From Juglans regia (Eukaryota > Streptophyta > Magnoliopsida > Fagales > Juglandaceae), in NCBI RefSeq assembly GCF_001411555.2, contig NC_049905.1:2976001-3040000 (forward strand): a stretch of 64,000 bases of DNA, written 5' to 3'. Every line of letters starts with the position of its first letter. Position 1 is the first letter of the stretch. The notes beneath the pieces are model-generated. The model made no database searches. It saw nothing but the letters and a program-made list of their open reading frames with translations, and was not told where the DNA came from. Made by a program: the position numbers and the translations under genes. Shown here piece after piece: positions 12,299 through 25,700 of this stretch.

Positions 12299-12482
12299 TG
12301 TATATGTGTGTGGAAGCTCTTTGTATTTTGTGGAAGTTCTTTGTTTTTGTTAAGAACTTAAATGCCACAAGGGTATGCAATCTTGTATGGAAGCTCTTTG
12401 TATTTTGTGGAACTTTTTTATATTTGTTAAGAACTTAAAAATGCCACAAGGGTATATAATTCGGAAATGCCACAAGGGTATG
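12299..12482 (+). repeat. imperfect tandem repeats downstream of the GRF pseudogene
   Basis: A unit of about 70-90 bp containing GGAAGCTCTTTGTATTTTGT, TTGTTAAGAACTTAAA and AATGCCACAAGGGTAT is repeated about twice, with the last motif occurring three times (near 12361, 12433 and 12466). Confidence 0.75.
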
Positions 12483-13469
12483 TAAAAATTCTGGACCTGA
12501 ATTCAAGTGGATTTGCTATTAATGTTATTTTATTGGTTCTTAAATTAAAGGAGGTTATACTATTTTATTAGTTTTATTGGATTCTGACATTATACCATGT
12601 AATCATGAAATGTTGGACCTGAATTTCAAGTGAAATGTTGTTTTATTGGCATTTTACTCGTGCACAGGAATATATTATTTGGAGTAAACTTTTACAACAT
12701 GGGCTGAGTCATATAAATTTCCAACACCTTCCCAAAAAGCACTTCATACAAGAAATTCTGCTATACAAAGTCAGAGATCAAAATAAATGCATTCTTGCTA
12801 TACATAAACAGTGTTCAAAATTTTGTTACACTTCTTAAAATGTTGCTATACAACTTCATAAATTCTCCAACACAACAACAACAACACCTCCTCAAGCAGC
12901 TATTCATTTACAACATTCAGCTAAACGTCTTTTGTGTTCAAGATACTTTCTACACAAAAATCACCTTTGCTGGACAACACCACCATAAATACAAAAAACT
13001 TATTCATTTACAACAAACGCCCAACAAGCTTCTTCAAATTTGTTGGACATTATTGTTCTGTCTTCATCTCTTAAATAAGACATTAAATTAATGCAAGCAG
13101 AGCAATAAATTTTTTTTTTTCAAAAACACCTATAATTTCTACCTTGGGTGCCTGGCGTGGAGTGATTCATGGAAGGGTCGAATGGTGGTGAGGATGAACT
13201 ACGATCACGTGGAATCGAATCGGGGGGGATCGAGGGGGTGAATTTGAACATACCAAGCACCGAACCGCGAGGTGCATTGAGTTTGTCACATCGGATCAGC
13301 GGGTGTGGAGTTTCCGTGTAGATGAAAAACCCACCAAATAAGGGGCCAAGAATGGTGGTCGACATTGTGAGGGAGGGGGCAGGTGGATGCGAGGGGGTGG
13401 ATGCAAGGGAGAAGGGTTCGGCTCCTTACATAGAGAGAAGTTCCGCGCAAGAGATAGAGAGCTGATTTC

Positions 13470-13524
<55 letters not shown>

Positions 13525-14118
13525 GATTTCTGCATACACACACACAGAGATGAACCGCTCGACGTCGTAAGGGAGGGTTCTCCGAGGGAGAAGGGTTCGG
13601 TTAACACAGAAGGGTTCTTCTTTTTTCTTTTTGGCAGAGCTCGAGGAAGGGAGTTGACTTGTTTTTCTTTTTTCTTTTCACCATGCCATATCAGGATCTA
13701 CACCTTAGCAGCCACGTCAAGGGGTAAGTTGGAGCGGTCAAATGGAAGCAGCAGACTAACTTTATTCGTTCAATTTTATTTATAGCTGTAAGTGTTGAAA
13801 ATGACTTTTAAAAAAATTAGAAGATTTTATAATATTTTTAGGAATAACTTTTAAAAATTGTTGTTGACACTTCGGAGGATCTTTGCCACCCACAACAATG
13901 GTAGGGTTCTCTTCCATAGCGTGTAGCAAAATTTAATCATGTATCGCAAAGAATTTTCTGGCTACTCATGCATGGTTGAAGGGATTTCTCCAAAGCACAC
14001 AAGGTAAAAGTCTTCCCTTATTACCATATTATGCTTGATGATTCAAGTCTTTCTCAATCGTGTTTCAAAATGGTCAAACAAATGTGGAGGTATTCTACCG
14101 CCCTTCTCAAATCCTGAC
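12483..14118. other. intergenic, no gene supported; GA microsatellite inside
   Basis: 12640-13090 has open frames on the plus strand with Gln/Leu-rich, unrecognised translations. 13150-13620 is GC-richer. The frames over 13287-13785 are mainly readings of the GA repeat. Possibly more of the mobile element that carried the GRF pseudogene, but I could not find its ends. Confidence 0.4.
13473..13522. repeat. (GA)n microsatellite
   Basis: About 25 uninterrupted GA dinucleotides. Confidence 0.95.
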
Positions 14119-14879
14119 TAGGGGTGCTACCCACACCCCTAGGAAGGTGGTCGCCGGCCCCTCCCCAAGCTCCAACCCTGCCCCCATTTGGATGCTGGGA
14201 GATAGATTGGCCTTGCAAACAGGCAATAATCCTCCAAACAATCCAGATTTCTCACCAAACTCATAGATTTATTGCTAAAATTCACAGATTCATCATCAAA
14301 TAAAAAATATACAAACACTGATCCAAAAAAATATCATCTTAAAAAAAAAGTCGCAACAACACCAGTGGCAAGACCACCGCATGGCTATGGGTGTCTCGCA
14401 ACCTTCAGGAAGAAAAATTGGAGGAGCAAGAAGGGGAGGAGAGAAGATGAAGAAGAAGAAGAAGAAGTGGAGGAAGATGAGAAGACGACTTCTACCTATT
14501 GTGGGGTTGGGGCAATGATGGAGGAGGAGGTGAAGAACACAAGAAGAGAGAAGGGGAGGTAGAAGTCGAACGATGGAGGGAGAGAGAGAAAGAGAGGAGA
14601 GAGTGATTTAGGGTTTTGTGGTTTTTCTTTATATGCTACTCAAATAAAATCCAAAAAACGACTTCATCTTATTAAAAAAAACTTGTTTTTGTTAATATAT
14701 ATATATATTTATAAGGATCAGGCTGGACATGGGAAACCTTGGGCAGGCTTGGGCCTAGCCTAGACCTCGTCTCCTGACAATCCCAAGCATCCGTTTGTAG
14801 ACGAGGCATCCACCCCTACCAAGTGGGTGTTGGCAGACGGGTCGGATATGATGGCCCACCGCCCACCCCTAATCCTAAG
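14111..14879. mobile_element. hAT-like non-autonomous element with 8-bp target duplication
   Basis: The element runs 14119-14871 (753 bp), from TAGGGGTG to CACCCCTA, perfect 8-bp terminal inverted repeats of the hAT type. The flanking 8-mers are ATCCTGAC (14111-14118) and ATCCTAAG (14872-14879), identical at 6 of 8 positions, consistent with an old 8-bp hAT duplication. Both subterminal parts are GC-rich and the middle is AT-rich. No transposase is present. The 96-codon frame inside is a Glu-rich GAA repeat. Confidence 0.7.
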
Positions 14880-15748
14880 AGCGACTAGTGAGTTGAGGAG
14901 ATCTCAATTTCTTTACATTTAATGATTATCATGAGGAGGGATGGGAGATATCCACTTATGTGGGAGGCCTGCTAATTTGTCGCTTTTGTTTAAAGAAATT
15001 TTGTGGATAAACAAAAATTTAAATGCCAAACAAAGCTTTGAAGCCCAAAAGTAACATCGGGGGAGAGAAGTACTTTGTTTTTTTTGTTCGTCTTACCTTA
15101 GCTATGTAGCCATTTTTTAAAAAACATTGCCATAATGAGTCATCGATCCAATCACAATCTAATGAAGGAGCCGTCCTACACGGCTATACCTATATATTCT
15201 CCTAACGTCCCAAATTCCAATAACAAAAGGAAAAGGCTATACTCAACAGTATCATTCTCAATTTGTTTGGTCTGTGAAAGTTTGTTGTTTCATTTGACAA
15301 TTCAGCCTTCCCACTGCTCCACGCGCTTTTGTATTTGTTTTGCATGAAGAAAATCTGGCCTGACGACAAGTCGTTGTAGCAAGTGACTTGGACAGTTGAT
15401 CATCTGATATTGAATCAACACCACGCTAGTATTTGATGGTGGACTTTGACTAGCCACATATGAAGAAACTAAAAATAAGCAATTATTTTTTTTTATTACA
15501 ATAATTAGAACTCAACTATATATTTAAAAATCAGATAAATTTATTTAAAAAAAAAAGAAAAATAAATGGAAACATCCGACAACCTCTTTCGTAGAGGGGA
15601 GTATCCCTTCCCCTTTGAATCCAAAAGGTAAGGAGATTCCTAGCTTATATGTGGTGTCGTAATTGTAATTAAATCATAAAATGATTTTCAAAGTGAAAAA
15701 TAATATATTAATACACAATTGATCTTTTAAATATGACTCATATCCAAT
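14880..15748. other. intergenic, no gene seen
   Basis: Low-complexity AT-rich DNA. A 70-codon frame near 15135 has no recognisable domain. Confidence 0.5.
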
Positions 15749-16799
15749 GTTTTAAATTCAGTTCCAGTGATCATTTCACTTTTAAGTATTAAAATGAGAT
15801 ATTTTGATATCGGTATATTTCGGTATATCATTTCTAAATTAAGTATATATATATATTATATGTATATATAAATTGATAATTAAAAGAATAAATACATGTA
15901 TATGTAAGTATGTGTATGTATATGGAAGAATTGATCATTTATAAAAATGCAGACACTGAAACATTAAAAAAAGGTAGAGATATAGGTTTTACAAGATAAC
16001 ATTAAAAAAATCACAAACTTGAATTGAGGCAAAAAGAACAAAGAAGAAAAATAAAAGAGCAGAAAATTATTAAAAATAATGATATTAAAAAAAAAAGAGA
16101 ATTAGGGGATATATTTAAAGTTACACAAATAATAAAATTATATAAATATCTTTTAGGTTTTAGAATCGTATAAATACTATCCAAATTTAAAACTACAAAA
16201 ATTCAATCCAAAATTCAATAAAAATATAAAACTGTCATTAAAACAGTACGAAATGGAATAGAGTCTAGAATGCAAATTTTTGTTGGAATGGTTAGAATTG
16301 GCCAAAATGTCTTGAATTGGTTGCGTTTGGGTAGTGAGGTATTATCAAGTATTTTATAAATAATAGTAAAAAAGTAATGAAAAATAATGATAGAATATTA
16401 AATAATAGTGAATAGTAATAAAAATAGGTAAAAAATAAAATAATAAATAATAGTGAGTTATTCTAAAAAGGTATTCTCAAGAGCTATTTGGATTCAGAAA
16501 ATATTTCATTTTATCTTATCTCATTATTATAATTTTTTAATTTTTTATACAAAATATAATAAACAATTTAATTATTTCAAATTCTAAAATAATAATAATA
16601 TTAAAAAATAATATTTTATTTAATTTTTAATTTTTATTTAAAATTATATTATCTTATCTCACTATTCAAATCTCGCTTATATCCAAACTAGACCTTAATC
16701 GGAACGCACAGAAATTTAGAATAAAATAGAGAGAATAAAAAAAAGTATAGCATACCGAATGCTAAACAGAAATAACTGAAATAGAACGGAATTCAAAAC
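15749..16799. mobile_element. terminal-inverted-repeat element with nested MITEs
   Basis: The left end GTTTTAAATTCAGTTCCAGT and the right end (reverse complement) GTTTTGAATTCCGTTCTATT form imperfect inverted repeats of about 30 bp. Inside near 15805-15830 is TATCGGTATATTTCGGTATA, and near 16745 GCATACCGAATGC. These CGGTA/TACCG motifs link it to the element at 61373. Two younger insertions appear to sit inside: a GCGTTTGGGTAGTGAGGTAT-type element at about 16322-16480 and MITE family B at 16481-16694. No coding sequence is present, and the target duplication is not clear. Confidence 0.5.
16481..16694. mobile_element. MITE family B, copy 3
   Basis: Starts GAGCTATTTGGATTCAGAAA, contains TTATCTTATCTCATTATTAT, AATATAATAAACAATTTAAT and AATAATAATATTAAAAAATA, and ends TATATCCAAACTAGACC. 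Same orientation as the copy at 3903. Confidence 0.75.
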
Positions 16800-19780
16800 T
16801 CAAATCATCTCATCCCATGCAGTGCGACACAGACCACGTAAGTTTCATGCACACGAAGAGAAAAATGCCCTCACGAATTATTTTTTGTTTGCTTACTTTT
16901 GTCGTTGGTGGGTCCCATGTCAGTATTGGGAAAAGAGAAATGTCTGCATCGTTTTTTTCAGTGACGTTAGTCAGTCGCTCATTAGTATAAATTTTATATT
17001 TTATTTTTATATTTTTTAAAATATATAATCAATCAAAATATATATATATTCGAATTAAGTGTTTAGGTCATGTAAAGATGGCCCCGGCTCACTCTTTTTT
17101 CCACGCATACGGTATGCCGAAAGCCCCTTAGAATAATAGTCATGTACATTTATGATCTGTTTTTTTAATTTAAATTTTGAATTTTAGATTTTAAAATCTT
17201 CATCATTTTAATAATTAACACTTAAAATTTATTTTATATATATTTTTTTCTGAGCAAATATGCAAATGCAGGGACGAGATGTTACTCTTATATGCACCAA
17301 TTTGTTTATGGGCACCTCTTTTTTAGTTTCTGTTTTTTTGTTTTTTGTTTTGATAGCAAATTCCAAAGAAAACATAGCTGAATCAAAACTTAGTAGCATG
17401 AAAGCTATGGTATGTCAGTTAATGCAGCACATTGATTCATCAGATCTCAAATTTATATAGGGAAAAAAATTACGCTTTAAAGCTATTACTACAAGTGACA
17501 AAGATACACATGTTTCTATAAAGTCATAATCAGTCAATTGAATCTTACACTACCATGATATAATTATTAGATAAGTACTGCAATCGCCACATATTTCTTT
17601 TAAAAAAGAGTGTGATTTGTCGTTAATAAATTAATTTTTTTACGTAGATTCTGTATTTATTCATTTTTTTAAAAAGAGTGCATATAGTTTGTACATTCTA
17701 TGATTGTAAATATTCTCTTATTTTATTAGATATATATGGGACCTACATAATATATTAAATATGAAAATATTGAGTATAAATATATATATATATATTGTGA
17801 GAATATCTATGGTTGACATATGTTTTGACTAAAATTATATAAATATTCTTAATTTTCGCAAAATAATTCAAATTGTGCCTTTATATTCAAATGAGAAAAG
17901 GGGTTAGATACTATTAGGCTGCAAAGTTTCACATGATACAAACACATGCAAAACAAGTTCTCTAGCACTTGAGCTAGCTAAAACACACCGGTAACAAACA
18001 AGCTCTCAATTGTAACTTCTTTTTCAAAAGTTTTTCTTTGCATGACCTTTTGATCCAAATCTCTTCACTTGAGGGGAGAGAGGAGAGGTGTGAGCCTTTT
18101 TCACCCTTATCCATCACGCCTATCTTGTTTATAAGAACTCATTTTTTTGTTTTTAAATTTAAGTTATGATGAAGGCCACTCTGTTGCATTTGAAACGCTT
18201 TCAACTTAAGGATGCACCCTAGAATCACAAATCGTTGGTCTACAAGACCAGAAAACCAGTGACGACTTCAGTAACCCATGATAATAAGCGTTACAAGCAA
18301 CCATGTTGCCATGCCTAAGTTACCAACATGCACTACTCAATTCAATTTTCTTGCCTTAGGTATCCGAGATCAACCACCTATACTCATCTCCTGTCAACAT
18401 GTGTGTCACACGCGTTAGTACCATCGCTCGCTCAATCCCTAATGCCGCCAAGCGTCAGATATGCATGATTCTACCTATTTAACTATCTTATCACTTTCCT
18501 TCAAAGTTAGACTCGATGCGTTCCTCTATTTGCAACAAAAAAAAAAAAAACGTAGATCTGCTCAACGAAATCTCTAGAACAATCTGCAAAAGCGTGCTCA
18601 GTTTTGCAACGATACCCCATCATTATAGGTAACTCAAAACGGTCTATAATTTTCTAGATTGTTGAATTAATTGCCTTTATAGCAATCTTTTCCTTTACTT
18701 GATCAGACAAGTAAACTCAGGATTGGAACGTTGTCTATATTTTCTATTTTGATTATACAATAATTTTGATTGAGTTCTTGTTCTAACCTTTCACCTCCAC
18801 TTGCATGAATATTTGCTTGGGAACCATGAAATGTGGCAGATTTAGCAACGAGGCTAGAAAAAAAAAAAAAAAAAAGGTAATCTCTGAGTTTCTTATATTT
18901 TTAATTTTTGTGAGCATGGTAATTTCTGAATATTATTATTGTGAAAGTAGTTGATTAAGATGGTGTGCCCCAGCTTACAAAAACAAGGCGTGCCCAAACT
19001 GGTATCTTTCTTAATATATATAGAATGGTCCATTTCTATTGGTGTTTCTTTCCTGCCCTTTTCCTCTATACAGTTTCTCTCTCCTGGTTTAACCCTGGAG
19101 ACTGACTGGATATCTTCCGGCATTGACTTTTCCCACTCCGGCGATCTGACTCACCGCCAGATCTGTGAGCTCAATGTATTTTTTTTTCTTACCATTTTTA
19201 TTTTTCAGATTTTAATTCATTCAGGTTTATCAAACCCCATTAAAGTTGTTACACTCCTTCCATATAGCGAAAAGATTCCCTATAGAATTTGTCAATTTTT
19301 CACCCCACAATCTTAGCCATTTAAAACGGTTTAAATCGGCCAATTCACTTCTCGCTTTTTTATCTCTCAGATGCAAGATGGTTGCTACTGTTTTGATTTT
19401 GTTTCCTTAAGTTTCTCATGCTTCCTTCAATGCTTTCCCTCGAGTAAAAGATAAAGCTGGCTTTTCCTGTTGACAAATATCCGTCATTTATAACAAAAAA
19501 AAGATGTTTTTTTTGTGGGTTGTTTTCCTTCTTTAATCTTCTGTAATCTTGATGAATGCCAATGTTTGGTGAAGGTTGTATGAGGGAGAAATGTGTTTGG
19601 GTGTTTTGGCAGGGTGGGTTCAGGCAAATGGGTTAAAAGTCAAGAAGGGCTTTCAGAAGCCTCTTCTATTTGTCTGTTAGCTGCAAAATCCAGCTGCTAC
19701 AAGAAAATCGAGAGGGTTGAAGCTCGGGGATTATTTGGGTGGAAGAATTGTCTTGTAATTGCTGGGTGAGTGAGAAAGAA
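16800..19780. other. upstream region of the demethylase gene
   Basis: No separate gene supported. Contains MITE family A copy 2 (17571-17717). The pyrimidine-rich, GC-balanced stretch at about 19060-19165 (TTTCTCTCTCCTGG, CCGGCGATCTGACTCACC) and 19612-19780, just after TTTTGGCAG, look like 5' untranslated exons of the DEMETER-like gene. This is inference only; no transcript evidence is available. Confidence 0.4.
17571..17717. mobile_element. MITE family A, copy 2
   Basis: TACTGCAATCG at the left, AAAAAAGAGTGTGATTTGTC, then a TTATTCATTTTTTTAAAAAG arm and TTCTATGATTGTAAATATTC at the right. Same arm order as 561-713, more diverged. Confidence 0.6.
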
Positions 19781-22700
19781 ATGATGAACTTCAGAGGGGG
19801 AGTTTCAATTCCACAGGATAAAGAGTTTCAAATCATGGATTCGTGGATGCCCGTCACACCAGAGAAGCCAGTTCCGACAAGATCTAATCCGATCCCTGTC
19901 GATTGCCATGGAAACCAACTGGGGAGAGGAAATTGGCAGGAGCTGAATGGATTCTCAAATGGGTATGCAGAAGAGATGCCAAATTGCAATGGGTTGAGGC
20001 TAAATTCGAACCCAATCGGACAAATGGTCCAGAATGGAGGGTTCAATGGCTATGATGAGGGAGGTTTGGCCGAGAGAAACAGGACGATGATCAATCACAT
20101 TGCAGGCTCCTACACACAGACCTTCCATAATAACGACAGCTCGGGTTGGAAAAGGGATCCATTGGCAAAACTGCTGCTGATGCAGAATGCGGCTTTCATT
20201 GCCTCTGCAAACAGGAATCCGAACAGAAGCTTGAGCATGGCGGCAAATAGACCTCTAATTCCGAATTCGCATTCGCATTCTCAGTCTCAGTCTCAGTCTC
20301 AGTCTCATCCTCAAGTTGATTGTAATCAGAAAGGTTCCATCTTGGGTAACATGTGGTTCGAAAACCAGAATCACTTGTCTGGTTCTAACCCATTGAGCAA
20401 TTTGGCAAATGGAACTCTGTTTCAGGATATTCATTCTGAAGTTGACAACAATCAAAGAGATTCGGATTTTGCAAGTTTGTTTTATGCCAACCAAAATCAC
20501 TTCTCAGGTTCGAACTCATTAAACGACAGCGATATCACATCCCAGATATCCAAGCGTAAGTGATCTACTGTCCTTTTTTTTTTTTATTAAAAAAAAAAAA
20601 TTAATGCCAATTCATGCATGCAACTAGGAATGCCTACTAATTATTCAAAGAGGATCATCGTTATGCTTTTTCCCATGTTTTATTATTATTATTTTTTTGC
20701 TAATTTCCCGTCAATGAATGAAACATTTGAAATAGATGATTGCTTCTTCATGAAAATCACATATGCCTCCATGGAAATTGGATCTAGCATTTGCCCTCTT
20801 TTCATAAGATTTAACAAAAATAAGGCACCTGAATTCATCTTTGTTAATTCATTTGTTCTCAAGGAAAGAATCTATACCTGTTATAATATTGCAGTGGGAT
20901 GATCTTTTTGCATTCTAATTAAATTAAATATGATAAGGGGGTGTGAAATTGTAATCCCCTTGGCATCAAGAGAGGCTTGCCAAAGGAGCTCTTGCAAATA
21001 GAATTTTAGTACCACATTATGTATGTGATCTTCAAACAGCTACTAGACAGGCATATGTTATTTTAATCTTGCCAATCATGTTTTTTCTAATATGCTAGAA
21101 AGGCTGACATGAAATTGCATTTTCTTTGATGTCTTTATTAATTGTAAGTGCTATCAGATATAGCATAATTTATTGGCATGCCGCAAGAAAGAAAACCCTC
21201 TACTTTGGAGCTGTGAATTTATTTTCACTGTCAAATTATCTTTCATCTTTTACAAGAAAATGAATGAAGACAATGAAAACTGTTTTTCCCTGCAGATGGA
21301 TTCTCTATGCCTTACCAGCAACAATGTGACCTAAATTACCCACCGGTAGAAATAGATGCTTCCTCAAGTGTTACCAACACCCTCCAGTTTGCACCGATAA
21401 CGCCGCATCAGGTCAATAAGTTGGAGAACAACCAACTTCCTGCAACCTTGCAAACAAGAAATGAAAGCTCAAGTGGGGCAAAAGAAAATGAAGCTTCACC
21501 CACATCATTTGGAAATAAGGCACCTCAGCAACATAGTGATGAACTCTTACAAAGCATAGTAGACTCCTCTTCTGCTGCCATTTGTTCACCATACAAGGAA
21601 AATCAAGATTCTGAGAGTGGAAGGAATCCAGGCATTGATCTGAACAAAACACCCGAGCAGAAACCACCCAGACGAAGAAAACACAGGCCCAAGGTAATCA
21701 GGGAAGGCAAGCCCAAAAGGAGTCCAAAGCCTACTGCTCCAAAGAATACTAAGGAGACCCCAACAGGAAAGAGGAAGTATGTACGCAAAAATGTTCAAAA
21801 AGAATCAGCACCTGAATTGGCTGATGCTACAAGGGAGACGGCAAATCTTAATGGTGGAACTGCTGCAAAATCCTGTAGGAGAGCTTTGAATTTCGACTTG
21901 GAGAAGACCGTAGATGAAAGCCAGATCAAAGTAGTTGGTCAACAGGAGTTACAGCAAAGGAATGAAAGGACCTTTCGTTTGAGTTCAGACCCTCGAGCCA
22001 CAGAATTGTGCCCTGGAACATACAGTGTGCCTGGAACAAAGTCAGCTGTGCAGATCGACCAATGGAAAACGGTAGGATACCAGCAACATGGGATGAGTAA
22101 TCTAACCCCTTCCACTTGTCAATTACAAACTGACAGCGGACCACTGCAAAAAAAGCAAGCAGCTGCAGCCTGGCCCTCAATAGTTCCAGCAAAAGACCTG
22201 CCAATAGAAGATTCAGATGTGATTCGAAGATATGTAGATGGCGGATTCACTGATCCTTGCCAGAACAGCAGCAGAAATAGATGCACTCCCATATGGCAAA
22301 TTCATGTGGAAGGAATAGACAAAAGAGTCTTTCAAGCAAAAGTTCATCATGAGAGAATTGAGAAAGAGATGTCTCAGAGTACTCCACAATCAGTTCCAAA
22401 GTCTCCATCCAATTCCAGTGCAATGAGAGGATCCAAGAGAGAACATTTTCGTACTATCGAGCAGACGAATTCCAAAATCCAAAATCCAGTGATTTCATCA
22501 TTGTACCAACAGATCCAAGTGGATGAATGCCACAGAAATGTCCAGGTTCTGGGCGCAGGTCTTTCAGAAACCTGCAAAAAGAAGAAAATCGAGAGTGGAC
22601 TCCATACAAACACCCGTGGAATGCCTTGTGTTACAGAAGTTGAAGGAGGTTGGGGAAATGTTGAAACAAAAAAGATGAGTGATAACAATGCAAATGAATT

Positions 22701-25700
22701 TGCACCAACAGCAAACAATGAAATATTGAACTCTTACTTTGAAACTCGTATAATCACAGAGAGGAAAGGTGAGGTCAACAATTTTACCGCTGAGAGGTGC
22801 AATCACTCCATAACAGCCAAACAGTATTTGATGATGCAACATATTTCTTCCGGGCTGCATTCAAATGCAGAACGAACGGAAGAGACCAACAGATTAGCTT
22901 CAGCCCATGGCTTTCCCTCCCTAGCTGCAACTGAGGATTGTCACTTGCTCCGACCATCTCCTCCCAAACAAACTCCCGAATTGGAGAAACAGGTACAAAC
23001 TTCCCATGTTCATACATTAGCAACTAAGCAGACTTTGGGATGTACACCATCAAGATTAGTTTCAGCTCGAAGAAATAAAGTGCTGAAAAACCAGGATGCC
23101 TCTCAAGATTATCAGAAATCCTCACCAAAACCACGAGGTACTTTCCATATCAGATAACTTTTAGAAAATGCAAACTCACAGAATATCTAGTATGTTATAT
23201 TCACTATGTTGATAGCAATCAACTTGATGTAGGTCGTCCACCAGCAAAACGGATATATCCCATTACCATAGATGAGATCATATATCGATTGACGAGTCTC
23301 AATCTCAATGCGGGTAGCAATGAATTAGTAAGGGATGAGAAAAATGCACTTGTTCTTTATAAAGGAGATGGTACACTTGTTCCATATGCAAGGTTTGAGT
23401 TTTTGAAAAAACGAAAACCACGGCCTAAGGTAGACCTTGACCCAGAAACAAATAGAATATGGAATCTTTTGATGGGTAAGGAAGGGAACAAAGACTTTGA
23501 AGGAACTGATGCAGAAAAGGAGAAGTGGTGGGAAGAGGAAAGGAAAGTTTTTCGTGGTCGAACTGATTCATTTATTGCAAGAATGCACCTTATCCAAGGT
23601 ATAGTCACTTACAGTTTTAGCCTCTCCTCACATTCAGATCATTATTAAGTATTCTGTTACTCATATCTTTCTGATCAAGATACTTGGATCTACATTTATG
23701 GCATGCTCTTAAAATTATTTAATTTGACAGCTAACAAATTAGAATCAAACCAGAGAAAGGGATAAAGAGAGAAGTATACACAAACACAGTATTAAAGAAC
23801 TAATGGGTCATTATTGACACAAGTTCAGAGAGATCAATATGAAGAAAAATATAATACCGCGGGACAATTGAAATTGAAACAAGCCATCAGTCAATTGCAT
23901 GACATGCTAGTCTTAGTCTTTTAGCACTATTTTTCTGGATAAAATAACATACCCAATGACAAGTCTGCAAGCTGACAAATATTTGTAGGTGTTACGTAGA
24001 ATATGCAAACAGAAAATCAGTGAAGAAAAGTATACATAAGATGCAAACAGAAAATCAATGAAGAAAAGTATACATTGCATGGAAAATCAACTAGTTGCAT
24101 ACAAAGTTAATCAACTTGTTCCATATTAACTATACGTACAAATTACACTCTTCTCAGGTGATAGACGCTTCTCAAGGTGGAAAGGATCTGTTGTTGACTC
24201 GGTGATAGGAGTCTTCCTTACCCAAAATGTCTCAGACCATCTTTCAAGGTAATTCATCATTTTTCACAGAATTCTATGCCCACATTGAACATGAGTAAAA
24301 ACTTGAAGTTCAAAGAATAATATTTGTCATTTTTTATTTCTTTGCAGCTCTGCCTTCATGTCTTTGGCAGCACGATTTCCTCTCAAGTCAACAAGCAACT
24401 GCAATGCATGTGACAACACTGGGACGAGCATACTGTTCAAAGAGTCAGAAGTCAGCATAGTAAGTCAGAATGACACCATCGGATGGCATGGAAAGGGTTC
24501 AAGCCAGCCCATCTTCAATATTAGCTCCATGGCACCCCTTGGATCAGCAGAGCATCAGAGGGACAGTGAAACTACAGGAACAGAAAGGATCATGGTGCAG
24601 GGACACAGCCTGAGTATAGAGGAAGAAGTCATATCATCACAAGAATCTTTTGATTCTTTAATCATTCAAGGGACTGGAAGACCGAGATCGAGCTCAGGCT
24701 CCAATTCAGAAGAGGAAGATCTTATAACCAGCTGCAGACCTATTGAGGCTCACTTTACAACTTTAACAAATCTTCTACAGATGGAGAAAACCACATTCCA
24801 GGAATTTTACAGCCAAAATAATTCAATTATGAATGAGGGATCCAGGCATGTGCACAAGCAATCTGAATATATTGCTCATGCCCACAAAAAGTCAAGATTA
24901 GATAGAGCAGATGGTGTCAATGGTCCTGCATTTAGTTATCCAATCAATCCTGACAATCCACAAAGCCAAGTACGAGTGGCTCCTTCAAGTGACTACCATT
25001 TGCATGTGACCCCAGACTCTACAGTACCTGAAGTAGAGAATTTTGAAGCGTTAAGTGACGAAAGCATATCCCCTTTGTCTTCAATTGATTTTGGATTCAC
25101 CAAGACAAAAGATGCAAATAGCAAGGGCTTCAGGACCAAAAGATGGGAAGGAAGTGAAGGTAAAAGCACTGTACAGCAGAATGGACTACTGCACCCTCAA
25201 GAAACACCAAGAATGGGGCCACATGTACCATCAAGCAACCACTCACTACACCAGGAAATCATTTCTCAACCAGAACCACACATTGTGTATAATCAACCAT
25301 CCTACCGCAATCATCAACAGGATGTGACCAAATCCCTCCAACTGCAAAGCCCATATATTGCAGAACCTGCTGAAGCACTGGCTAACAGAGAGAATGATGC
25401 TATGCAGCAAACATCAAGTGCACCTATACTTGCAGAAAATTTTGGAGAGAGAATCTCAGCAGAAAATGAGCAAATACGCTTGGAAAATAGATTTCTCAAT
25501 CCAAATTCAAATAAGCAAGTCGATACCTCTGATCAGGCAAATAGCAAGACAACTTCAAAAATCTCAAAACCGAGAAAAGGAAAGACAGAGAGAGATAAGA
25601 ATAGTGCAGTTGACTGGGATAGTTTAAGAAAGCAAGTGCAGGCCAGTGGTTTGAATGGAGAAAAAAGCAAAGATGCACAGGACTCGCTTGACTATGAAGC

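Noticed and set aside
13286..13785. Frames of up to 132 codons on both strands
   Set aside because: Mostly readings of the GA repeat (Arg-Glu or Leu-Ser alternation).
14272..14562. A 96-codon Glu-rich frame as a gene
   Set aside because: A GAA/GAG tract inside the hAT-like element; no domain.
21413..23023. Minus-strand frames opposite the demethylase exon 2
   Set aside because: Shadows of a well-supported plus-strand exon.
23599..24157. Possible extra exon in the demethylase gene between exons 3 and 4
   Set aside because: Exons 3 and 4 join directly to the conserved GDRRFS sequence; nothing is missing.
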